Assembly (NCBI GenBank): GCA_028280845.1
Contig: JANQKZ010000058.1
Location: 1-36,460, forward strand
Source: Opitutales bacterium
GTDB taxonomy: Bacteria; Verrucomicrobiota; Verrucomicrobiia; Opitutales; JABSRG01
DNA length: 36,460 nucleotides
Reading direction: 5' to 3'
Made by a program: the position numbers and the translations under genes. Positions 1-6,722 of this stretch are shown here, one piece after another (position 1 is the first letter of the stretch; each line of letters opens with the position of its first letter). The notes beneath the pieces were generated by a model. That model worked only from the letters and a program-made list of their open reading frames with translations, made no database searches and was not told the origin of the DNA.

Positions 1-383
1 CCAACTACAATGCCTGCTTAAGCTCTATCTCGTGAATAGGCCTCACCTCCAAAACGCCAATCAATGGAACAGGACTCTCAATGTTCATCTTAAATTACAC
101 CAGAAAAACTAAGAGATATTGATAAGCAAATTAGAATGATTATGAATAATGAGCTGTTCTCTCCTGAAGAAGTGAAGGAAGAAATCGCTACAATCTTACA
201 TGAACTTGAAAGGCAAAAACAAGACCTAATTGAAGACTTTAATGAGCTACCTATTTACATTGGGTCATCTCATAAATTGAAATAGAAGGAATGTCTAGAA
301 AATTAAATATCTAATTTAGAAATTATCATCGAGAGGGTTAGAACGAGGCTTAATTCTTTGCATTGATTTTACTAATAATTATT
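1..383. other. AT-rich edge region without an intact gene
   Basis: This stretch is visibly richer in A and T than the rest of the window and holds no complete gene. It contains one short coding-like frame (136-285, listed separately) and very AT-rich sequence from about 290 to 390, just past the end of the leftward FG-GAP gene. A 27-codon leftward frame at 5-88 is too short to support. I see no clear terminator, transposon end or RNA gene. The composition change suggests a remnant of acquired DNA or a locus boundary, but this is inference. Confidence 0.5.
136..285 (+). pseudogene. Short coiled-coil-like frame, probable relic of a larger gene
   Basis: A 49-codon frame starts at ATG 136 and stops at TAG 283-285. 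It stays open upstream to position 94, so it may be the 3' end of a longer gene that lost its reading frame. The translation is helical and charged, with the pattern SPEEVKEEIATILHELERQK, typical of a coiled coil. Such tails occur in several families, including the C-terminal coiled coil of large serine recombinases, but nothing here identifies the family. Base composition is clearly more AT-rich than the neighbouring genes, which fits foreign origin. It could also be a real small protein. Confidence 0.3.
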
Positions 384-1607
384 TTACCTTGGGGGATTAA
401 GGTGGGGGTTTTCGTACCAGAACACACCGAGGCCGGGGCCGCCTTCTCGTTCTTCACAGGTGAGGACGTCGAGATCTCCGTCGTGGTCGAGGTCGATTAA
501 TTCGATGCGGTCGAACTTGATGCCCTCAGGGCCGCTGAGGTCGTGGGTTTGCCAGGAATCCGCACGCTGTTCGAGCCAGATCACTCCTCGCTTGGAGGTA
601 TAGGCTCTTTCTGCGCTCCAAACCAGGTCGGTGTGACCGTCGAGATTGAGGTCACCCATCGCGATGGCTTTGCCGAATCCCGTATCCAGGGAGGCACCCT
701 TCCGGATGATGGTCTCCTCCCAGGTTTGGGGTTGAGTTAAGGTTTGTTCAAACCAGCGGATGCCCTGATTCTTTATGGGGACGACGAGATGCAGAGTCTG
801 TTGGTTTTCTTCAATGTCGAGGAACATGTACTCTCCCGGGTCGCGGGAAATTTTCAGTTTCAGCCAAGCCTGGTCAGCAGTGAGATTGTCCTTTGGATGA
901 ATCAGGCCGTAGACTCCGGCCTCCGGGCCCCTGCGATCGACATAAACCAGATCTGGCTGGTCATCTTCGTTCAGGTCCAGGTAGCGCAGGGACATGATCC
1001 ACATTGCAGGGGTGAGCGGATGTAAGGTCCATGCATCGAGGTCTCTGGGATTTGAGGGGGATCTTAGCCAGCTGACCTGGCCGTGGGGGTTTTTGGATCC
1101 CAGAAAGAGGTCCATGCCATTTTTTCCATCAATGTCAGCGGGTAGGGCGAACATCCATTTAGAGGCGCCCTGGGTGACGGGGATGGGTTCGGTTTCCCAC
1201 TTCGACGCATCCATGAAGTGCTGGGGATCGGAGGGAGCCCAGTGGACGAAGATCGATTGAGTTTGGCCTTCGGCACTGCTGATGATGTCGGTGGTTCCAT
1301 CACCATCCAAGTCGGAGAAGACGGCGTCTTCAACGTAGGGGACCCGTCCGACGGTGACGGCCGGCCAGGGATCTTTGGCATTTTCGGGGCCGGGGTTGAG
1401 GTAGAGGCGAACGACGCCTTCTTCTTCCCAACCTGTGGCGATGTCCGGGAAGCCGTCACGATTGGCATCGCCGAGTCGGACGCCATCGGCGCCAGCGTAA
1501 CCGGCGTCGATGGCGTGCCGGGTCCAGGCGGATTCCAGGTCGGGACCCATGGCAAGGACCACCCCCAGGAGGGCGGGAAAATGGAAAGGCCGGAATCGGA
1601 TGAACAT
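384..1607 (-). CDS. Secreted FG-GAP/VCBS repeat protein
   Basis: A 407-residue protein with a short N-terminal hydrophobic segment (FPALLGVVLAMG, residues 10-21) that probably acts as a signal peptide. At least six calcium-loop motifs of the FG-GAP/VCBS type are visible, for example GDANRDGFPDIATG, DLDGDGTTDIISS, DLNEDDQPDLVYV, DLNLDGHTDLVWS and DLDHDGDLDVLTC, spread over nearly the whole length. This predicts a calcium-binding beta-propeller exported from the cytoplasm. Such proteins are frequent beside carbohydrate enzymes in Verrucomicrobia and Planctomycetes and are thought to bind glycans or proteins; no catalytic residues are evident. The start lies 3 bases after the stop of the upstream BNR_4 gene, so the two are almost certainly co-transcribed and perhaps translationally coupled. 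No Shine-Dalgarno is visible. Confidence 0.85.
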   Translation of the reverse strand: MFIRFRPFHFPALLGVVLAMGPDLESAWTRHAIDAGYAGADGVRLGDANRDGFPDIATGWEEEGVVRLYLNPGPENAKDPWPAVTVGRVPYVEDAVFSDLDGDGTTDIISSAEGQTQSIFVHWAPSDPQHFMDASKWETEPIPVTQGASKWMFALPADIDGKNGMDLFLGSKNPHGQVSWLRSPSNPRDLDAWTLHPLTPAMWIMSLRYLDLNEDDQPDLVYVDRRGPEAGVYGLIHPKDNLTADQAWLKLKISRDPGEYMFLDIEENQQTLHLVVPIKNQGIRWFEQTLTQPQTWEETIIRKGASLDTGFGKAIAMGDLNLDGHTDLVWSAERAYTSKRGVIWLEQRADSWQTHDLSGPEGIKFDRIELIDLDHDGDLDVLTCEEREGGPGLGVFWYENPHLNPPR

Positions 1608-1610
1608 GGG

Positions 1611-2996
1611 CTAATCCGTGAACATGAGGAACCCGCGGGCGTCCGGGGTTGTGCTATCGGGCCAGCCGTAGCAGATGGCCAAGCCAGGGGCTTCAGAGCC
1701 GTCCATCCGGATGACGGGGCGAATGTTGTTGAAGCGCCAACCCGGGTACTTTTTGGGATCCGGGGTCCGGTCTCGCTCGAATTCCCAGGTGGCTCCACCG
1801 TCGGAGGATATCCATTCCTCAATACGTCCCCCGCCGTGGCGGTCCATGATCCCATCTCCAAGCTGGCCGGGCTCGGTCACGATAAGGAAGGCGGTCCAGA
1901 TTCCTTCTGGGGATTGCACGATACGTCCCACATTCCAGGAGTGGCCGGCGGAGCGGATTTTGGAATGCACCCACGTTCCATCCTCCCATCGAAGGAAGTA
2001 GTAATCGAGGAGATCGGGGGTGTCACCGGACAACACATGAAGGATGGTGGGGTTGCCCTCCCGATCAAAATTGATATCGGGAGGAATCCCGGTAAAGCGC
2101 AGCTCGGTATCCCAAATCAGGCACTCTTCCATGGCCTGATCGATGTGGATGGGGGTCTGGAGTAGATCGCCCCGGGAGTTGGTAACTGCGCCCGTATTTA
2201 AATCCACCTGGATGTGGAACAGGTTATATTTCTGAGCCCCGTTATCGAAGGGGAGTTGGTATCGCGGGTTGAAAAAGCGATCGGGATCTTTGGCTTTGTT
2301 GTCATCGTAATCGACGAAGACCACGTGAAGGGTTTGTCCATCGGGAGACACCTTGGCGGTGTGGTAGCCTGACCAATCCAGGCGGCCTTGGGAATCCAGG
2401 TCGGTGAGATCGTGTTCGGGACCATCCCAGAGGATGCCATTGGAATCAGTGATGCGGTAGGTCCAGGAACTGGTGTGCCCGTAGGTTCGATAGAAGAGGA
2501 GTGTCCGGTTCTCTGGGAGGATAAAGAAATGGGGATAAGAAATATAAAAGGGGAAGCCGTCTCCATGCGTCCAATCTTCAAGGCTGGTTCCCAGGTCCTC
2601 CGGTTTGAGGGTGACCAGATGGGATCCGGTGCTGCGATGACAGCCAGACAGGATCTGGAGGCGGCCTTTATCGTCTGGCCAGATGAAGGGCCCGTCATGA
2701 TGATCGGTGCTGTAGGGGCCGAGCGCGAAGGGAGCCGAGAATGACCGGGAATCGGGATCCCAGGTAGTCACCATCGACCTGGCCCACACTCTCCGGGGGT
2801 TGGCCGGCATGGCGGCTCCCTGGTAGGCAATGAAGACGCGGCCATCGGATCCCTCGATGGCGACCGGTCCGGCCCGGCGATCATAGATCATTTTATAGGC
2901 CCCGGTTTCGGCGAAGACCGCGTAGTCGGGTGTGGCGCTCGAGAGGTTGGTGAGGGAGAAAAGGAAAAGCAATATTGGGGAAACGGTGCGCTGCAT
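1611..2996 (-). CDS. BNR_4-type beta-propeller protein, candidate polysaccharide lyase
   Basis: A 461-residue secreted protein: signal peptide at residues 1-21 (hydrophobic PILLFLFSLTNLSSA), then a propeller-like body ending in ISSDGGATWEF, a BNR Asp-box. The region around residues 98-120 (DHHDGP, then SGCH) resembles the BNR_4 family, which includes the ulvan lyases PL24 and PL25 and related rhamnose-glucuronate enzymes. H100 and H120 are 20 residues apart, the spacing I recall for the paired catalytic histidines of PL25 (21 in PL24); R181 and a cluster of tyrosines (Y169, Y172, Y180, Y230) could complete the site. The likely role is cleavage of a uronic-acid-containing sulfated glycan outside the cytoplasm, in line with the sulfatases upstream. 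It could instead be a hydrolase or a binding propeller. It sits in the leftward sulfatase gene group, downstream of a 169-base gap with hairpin repeats. Confidence 0.75.
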   Translation of the reverse strand: MQRTVSPILLFLFSLTNLSSATPDYAVFAETGAYKMIYDRRAGPVAIEGSDGRVFIAYQGAAMPANPRRVWARSMVTTWDPDSRSFSAPFALGPYSTDHHDGPFIWPDDKGRLQILSGCHRSTGSHLVTLKPEDLGTSLEDWTHGDGFPFYISYPHFFILPENRTLLFYRTYGHTSSWTYRITDSNGILWDGPEHDLTDLDSQGRLDWSGYHTAKVSPDGQTLHVVFVDYDDNKAKDPDRFFNPRYQLPFDNGAQKYNLFHIQVDLNTGAVTNSRGDLLQTPIHIDQAMEECLIWDTELRFTGIPPDINFDREGNPTILHVLSGDTPDLLDYYFLRWEDGTWVHSKIRSAGHSWNVGRIVQSPEGIWTAFLIVTEPGQLGDGIMDRHGGGRIEEWISSDGGATWEFERDRTPDPKKYPGWRFNNIRPVIRMDGSEAPGLAICYGWPDSTTPDARGFLMFTD

Positions 2997-3026
2997 AGAG
3001 TTTGGGCTGCTTCGTAATCTGGATTC

Positions 3027-3047
3027 GGCTGGACGAGTCGTCCAGCC
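3027..3047. repeat. Near-perfect palindrome, REP-like
   Basis: Two 10-base arms, GGCTGGACGA and TCGTCCAGCC, flank a single central G. The element lies in the gap between the sulfatase and BNR_4 genes and is followed by CCTACC. It has the size and form of interspersed REP-type palindromes; the transcript would form a strong hairpin, which could protect or separate mRNA segments of the leftward operon. No T-tract follows on either strand, so it is not a standard terminator. Confidence 0.7.
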
Positions 3048-3084
3048 CTACCTTTGGCTGCATGAAGAGGGAGAAAGGCTACAC

Positions 3085-3103
3085 GGTTGATGAAAGATCA
3101 ACC
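3085..3103. repeat. Hairpin repeat, 7-base stem
   Basis: Arms GGTTGAT and ATCAACC flank the loop GAAAG. It lies 37 bases from the palindrome at 3027-3047 and 11 bases from the next hairpin, so three dyads are packed in about 100 bases. No T-tract follows. Confidence 0.5.
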
Positions 3104-3114
3104 TAGTTATTGTC

Positions 3115-3129
3115 GAGGGGTGAACCCTC
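3115..3129. repeat. Hairpin repeat, 5-base stem
   Basis: Arms GAGGG and CCCTC flank GTGAA, and the sequence continues to TCCTAC. It is the third dyad of the cluster just downstream of the sulfatase stop at 3166 on the leftward transcript. The stem is short; alone it would be unconvincing, but the clustering supports a repeat-type intergenic element. Confidence 0.4.
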
Positions 3130-3165
3130 TCCTACAAATATTGAAAAATTCAACCGTTAAATGTT

Positions 3166-4797
3166 TCAGTTGAGGTTGTGGCCGCGGACTGCGTTCAGAG
3201 TCTTTTGCATGGCCTTTACTTTTTCAGGGTGATGGAAAAAGCGGTTGTCCGTTTCGGCGGGATCTACGCGTAAGTTGTAGAGTTGTCCGGTCGGTTCACC
3301 AAACCGGACATCGAAGGTGACGGGGGTGGAGAATCCGCCGGAACCGGGTTTCTCGATATATTTCCAGTCCCCTTGGCGCCAGGCGAAGTGCGCGGCGGAG
3401 GAGGAGTGCATCATGATCCCGGGTTGGTCCGGGACTTCCCTGGCCTGGCCGAGTAAAACCGGCAGGATGCTGTAGCTGTCCTCTCCATATTGGTTGGGTT
3501 GGTCGAGTCCGAGGATATCGGCGATGGTGGCGATTAAATGCGTAAGGGACGTCAGGGCGGGAGCATTGCTATGGGACGGAATGGTTCCGGGCCAGGAAGC
3601 GATGAAGGGGACCCGGTGGCCGCCTTCCCATATATCCCCTTTCATGCCCCGAAAGTGGGCAGCTCCCCGGTGGTTGTATTTGGCTGTCAAGGCGGGGACC
3701 CAATAGGGGCCATTATCGCTGGTAAAGATAACGAGGGTGTTTCTGGTGATTCCGGTTTCCTCGATAGTCTTTAAGACGGTCCCGATTTCATGGTCCATCA
3801 TCTCGACGAAGTCCCCATACGTCCCGGCAGAGGAGGTGCCTGCAAAATCCGGGGACGGCACCCAAGGGGTGTGCGGAGCAGCCAGGGGGAGATACAGGAA
3901 GAAGGGTTGATCGGAGTTGGCATGCTCCCGGATGTAGTCGACTGCCCGGCGGGTGAAGTTGGGAAGCACATCGGTGAAGTCAAAGCCCGGCGCCATGGGC
4001 CCCGCTCGCCAGAAGGCTTCCATGAATCCCTTGTCGAGATCGTTGCCGTCGGTCCAGTCTGTCGGGGGTTCGATGAGCGTATGGTTTTCCAGGTAGCAAT
4101 AGGGCGGGATGTCGAGGGAGGCCGGGAGGATGAATGAGTAACCGAACCCATAATTCCCGGGGCCGCCCGTGACCGGCTTGGAAAAGTCGATATGCTTTAA
4201 ATCCATGTTGCGCACAACGGATCCGCGCCAGCTTACGTCGGCCTGGTCCAGCTGGTGTTCGGGACCGGGCTTGAGAGCCCAATCGAGTCCAAGGTGCCAT
4301 TTGCCGATGACAGCCGTATGATAGCCGTGTTGGCGAAGGAGCTTGGCAACGGTGTTTTGGTTTGGATCGAGAAAATTTCGGCCATAGCTCCAGGTGACGC
4401 CCTGCTTGAGGTCGGTTCGCCAGCAGTATTGCCCGGTCAAGATACCATAGCGGGTGGGGGTGCAGACGGAGGAGGGGGTATGAGCATCGGTGAAGCGCAT
4501 GCCCTGGCGGGCCAAGGTGTCGAGATGCGGGGTCTCGATTTTGGAGTTGGGATTGAAGGCGGAGATATCCCCATAGCCCAGGTCATCGGCGAGGATGTAG
4601 ATGATGTTGGGGCGGGGGGTGGTTGCGGCGGAGGTGAGGGAAAAAAGGAGGGAGATGAGGAGGAGGGTTAGGGTAAATAGGATGCGTGATGCGGGATATG
4701 GGATACGTGATGCGGGATACGGGATGCGGGCGTGTGGATGCAAAAGGTTTGATGCGGGGTACGGGATGCGGGTATTAGGATGGAAAGTGGGAGGCAT
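3166..4797 (-). CDS. S1 family sulfatase with repeat-extended signal sequence
   Basis: A secreted type I sulfatase, 543 residues from the ATG at 4797. That start lies 19 bases past the upstream sulfatase stop; a longer frame to 4908 would overlap the upstream gene by 92 bases and is less likely. C112 in CTPTR is the residue expected to become formylglycine. ADD (70-72) supplies calcium ligands, and GKWHLG and TSDNGP are standard active-site motifs. The sequence RYGILTGQYCWRT resembles galactosamine- or galactose-sulfate-type S1 enzymes, but the subfamily cannot be assigned by eye. The odd part is the N-terminus: residues 5-39 are encoded by a heptanucleotide repeat giving RIPYPAS copies before the hydrophobic core ILFTLTLLLISLLFSL (39-54). 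The gene follows another sulfatase in the same operon. No good Shine-Dalgarno is seen. Confidence 0.92.
   Translation of the reverse strand: MPPTFHPNTRIPYPASNLLHPHARIPYPASRIPYPASRILFTLTLLLISLLFSLTSAATTPRPNIIYILADDLGYGDISAFNPNSKIETPHLDTLARQGMRFTDAHTPSSVCTPTRYGILTGQYCWRTDLKQGVTWSYGRNFLDPNQNTVAKLLRQHGYHTAVIGKWHLGLDWALKPGPEHQLDQADVSWRGSVVRNMDLKHIDFSKPVTGGPGNYGFGYSFILPASLDIPPYCYLENHTLIEPPTDWTDGNDLDKGFMEAFWRAGPMAPGFDFTDVLPNFTRRAVDYIREHANSDQPFFLYLPLAAPHTPWVPSPDFAGTSSAGTYGDFVEMMDHEIGTVLKTIEETGITRNTLVIFTSDNGPYWVPALTAKYNHRGAAHFRGMKGDIWEGGHRVPFIASWPGTIPSHSNAPALTSLTHLIATIADILGLDQPNQYGEDSYSILPVLLGQAREVPDQPGIMMHSSSAAHFAWRQGDWKYIEKPGSGGFSTPVTFDVRFGEPTGQLYNLRVDPAETDNRFFHHPEKVKAMQKTLNAVRGHNLN
4681..4785. repeat. 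Heptanucleotide tandem repeat, 15 units, inside the sulfatase signal sequence
   Basis: Fifteen consecutive 7-base units keep perfect register from 4681 to 4785 on the + strand, with consensus GATGCGG. Five units are exact (4688, 4709, 4723, 4751, 4765); others are one- or two-base variants such as GATACGG, GATACGT and GATATGG, and a few are strongly diverged. The repeat lies between the ATG at 4797 and the hydrophobic core of the signal peptide. The array is 105 bases (35 codons), so it is in frame now, but gain or loss of one or two units would shift the frame. It resembles the short tandemly repeated heptamers (STRR) described in cyanobacteria. Confidence 0.9.
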
Positions 4798-4816
4798 CGG
4801 AGTGGTGGTTCCAGGG

Positions 4817-6397
4817 CTATTTTTGGCTTCCGCCCGCTGCTTTCTGACTTTGAAATTCCGGGTTGTATTCGCTTCGGGTGCTGAAACCTGGGAAGAGGCG
4901 CATGACACTGTGGCGGGGGTAGGATTCGAAGATATCTCCGTTTCCGTGGACGCGGGGGTCCCCCTGTTCCTGAAGGAGCTCCAGCAGTTGCTGGTGTAAG
5001 GTTTGCTTGATTTGGGAGTAGCCTGGATTGCGTGAGAGGTCGTTTAAACACCATGGATCGTTGACGATGTTATACAATTGGAACTCTGGCCGTTTGCCGG
5101 TGGCGAGTTGAACGAGGTCGGGGTAAGCATCAGGATTGGTCAGGAGGTAGGTCTTGGTGGCGGAGCTGTCGATATCTTCGTAGCCCAAGTCAAAGCCCTT
5201 GTAATCCGGAGAAAAGGAACCATCCAGTTGTTCGGGAGTGAGCCCTTCGGGGATGGGATTCCCCGCGGGCCAGCGATCGGGTTTCATATTCCAGATCAGG
5301 AGGAATTCGTCAGTGCGGATGGAGCGGGCGGGATAGCCCAGATTATCGGGACGGGCATGGGTGTGGCGTTCGCGACCAGAGAGGGCAAAGTCCCGGTGGG
5401 GCTGGCCCTGGGTAAGGAAAGGAACCAGGCTCTTGCCGGTGGCCTCGGGCAAGGGCGAGGCACCGGCCATCTCCAGGAAGGTGGGAGCGAGGTCGGTGTG
5501 GCTGACCAGTTCACGGGTAACCCGCCCGCCAGGGAAGAACCTGGGACCGGCGATGACGAGAGGGACATGGATACCAAATTCCTGCAGATTCGCTTTGGCG
5601 TAAGGAAAGGGCATGCCATTGTCTGAGGTCACCACCACAATGGTATTTTCCAGTTCTCCGATGGATTCCAGGTGGTCCAGCATGCGACCCAGATGTTGAT
5701 CAAACCACTCAATTTCAAAGGCGTAGTCGAGGTAGTCGGTCTGGGTCACTTTTGACCGCGGAATGAATGGCGGGGGGACGGCTTCGTCGAGTGATTTTCC
5801 GTTGCTCAAGCCGGAGCCATATTCGTAATCCAGATGCGGCTCACTGGCGCCATACCAGAAAAAGAAGGGTTGATCCTTTTTTCGATTTTCCAGAAAGGCT
5901 TCGAAGTTCGAGGCATAATCGTTGCGTTTAATACCCGTTGTCGGGGGCTCCAGGGTGGCATCGGCATATCGGGTTCCCACCGGGTTTCGATCCCAGCCGG
6001 CATCTTCCCAATTGCCCGGGGACCACGGTTTGCCGGTAAACCCTACATGGTAGCCATGGTTCTCCAGAGCCCGGGTAAATACCTGAAACTTAGCAGGGAA
6101 ATAACTGCCGTGAGTTCCGGCTTCTTCGAGCTGCCATATGTTGCGGCCTGTCAGGATGGCAGCGCGGTTGGGGCTGCATTGAGGTGCTGCGACAAAGGCG
6201 CTGTGAAAGAGGAGGCCTTCGGCGGCCATGCGATCAAAGGCGGGCGTTTTGATGCCAAAGTCGCCGTAGGCCGAGGCATGAGGGTAGGACTGATCGTCGG
6301 AAATAGCGAAGAGGAAATTGGGTCTTTTCGATTCCTCCGATTGCAGATTGGTGGAAAGGAACAAAATTAAAGCGGCAAGGGGAATGAACGGTTTCAT
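4817..6397 (-). CDS. S1 family sulfatase (CSPNR type)
   Basis: A 526-residue secreted sulfatase with signal peptide at residues 1-20 (PLAALILFLSTNLQS). The formylglycine site is C74 in CSPNR, which keeps the Cys-X-Pro-X-Arg core but has Asn at the fourth position where Ser, Thr or Ala is usual. SDD (33-35) provides metal ligands; TSDNGMPFPYAK is the second metal site. The usual GKWHxG is replaced by TGKPWSPG, so the histidine at that position is absent. This pattern is close to the heparan-N-sulfatase-like part of the S1 family as I recall it, but the substrate is unknown. It is the first gene of the leftward group (promoter region 6398-6722) and its stop is 19 bases before the next sulfatase start. 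Confidence 0.92.
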   Translation of the reverse strand: MKPFIPLAALILFLSTNLQSEESKRPNFLFAISDDQSYPHASAYGDFGIKTPAFDRMAAEGLLFHSAFVAAPQCSPNRAAILTGRNIWQLEEAGTHGSYFPAKFQVFTRALENHGYHVGFTGKPWSPGNWEDAGWDRNPVGTRYADATLEPPTTGIKRNDYASNFEAFLENRKKDQPFFFWYGASEPHLDYEYGSGLSNGKSLDEAVPPPFIPRSKVTQTDYLDYAFEIEWFDQHLGRMLDHLESIGELENTIVVVTSDNGMPFPYAKANLQEFGIHVPLVIAGPRFFPGGRVTRELVSHTDLAPTFLEMAGASPLPEATGKSLVPFLTQGQPHRDFALSGRERHTHARPDNLGYPARSIRTDEFLLIWNMKPDRWPAGNPIPEGLTPEQLDGSFSPDYKGFDLGYEDIDSSATKTYLLTNPDAYPDLVQLATGKRPEFQLYNIVNDPWCLNDLSRNPGYSQIKQTLHQQLLELLQEQGDPRVHGNGDIFESYPRHSVMRLFPGFSTRSEYNPEFQSQKAAGGSQK

Positions 6398-6722
6398 GAT
6401 GTTTACGTCAGGCTACGCTGTATTGGTCCCCGACCCACGGGGTGCGGCGCTGCTATGGGGTTAAAAATGAATGGATTCGTGAAATAAAGTAAAAATCCAC
6501 GGCCTATCCAACACGAATTGGTTTTTTGGGAACCGTTCCTCAGGGGGAGGCCCGACCCACTGGCGCGACATGGAACAGCTAAACTTCACGCAGAGAAAAG
6601 GAGGCAATCATCATAAGCAAAATTAAAATGAAACGATGTAATGGTTTCCCGTGGGAGAGGTATTCCAAGGCCTAGCAGTGATTTCGATAAGTAGAAAATA
6701 TGACTTTTGATGGTTGACCCAA
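6398..6722 (-). promoter_or_regulatory. Gene-free region upstream of the leftward sulfatase group
   Basis: This 325-base gap must carry the promoter for the leftward group starting at 6397. Visible structure: a hairpin CCCC-GACCCAC-GGGG at 6428-6442, and an 11-base dyad GGAAC-C-GTTCC at 6529-6539 preceded by a T-tract, which has the shape of a small operator. I could not place a confident -35/-10 pair. The 5' part of the gap (6600-6722) also follows the end of the leftward gene at 6723 and shows no convincing terminator. No small gene is supported. Confidence 0.4.

Noticed and set aside
5-88. 27-codon leftward frame (starts at 88)
   Set aside because: Too short, at the window edge, and no family pattern I could defend.
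1218-2165. 315-codon plus-strand frame
   Set aside because: Antisense to the FG-GAP and BNR_4 genes, which both have clear motifs.
4681-4785. CRISPR array as an explanation for the tandem repeat
   Set aside because: The unit is 7 bases with no spacers and lies inside a coding region.
4798-4908. N-terminal extension of the repeat-bearing sulfatase to an upstream ATG at 4908
   Set aside because: It would overlap the upstream sulfatase by 92 bases and adds a charged segment with no function; the ATG at 4797 lies 19 bases after the upstream stop.
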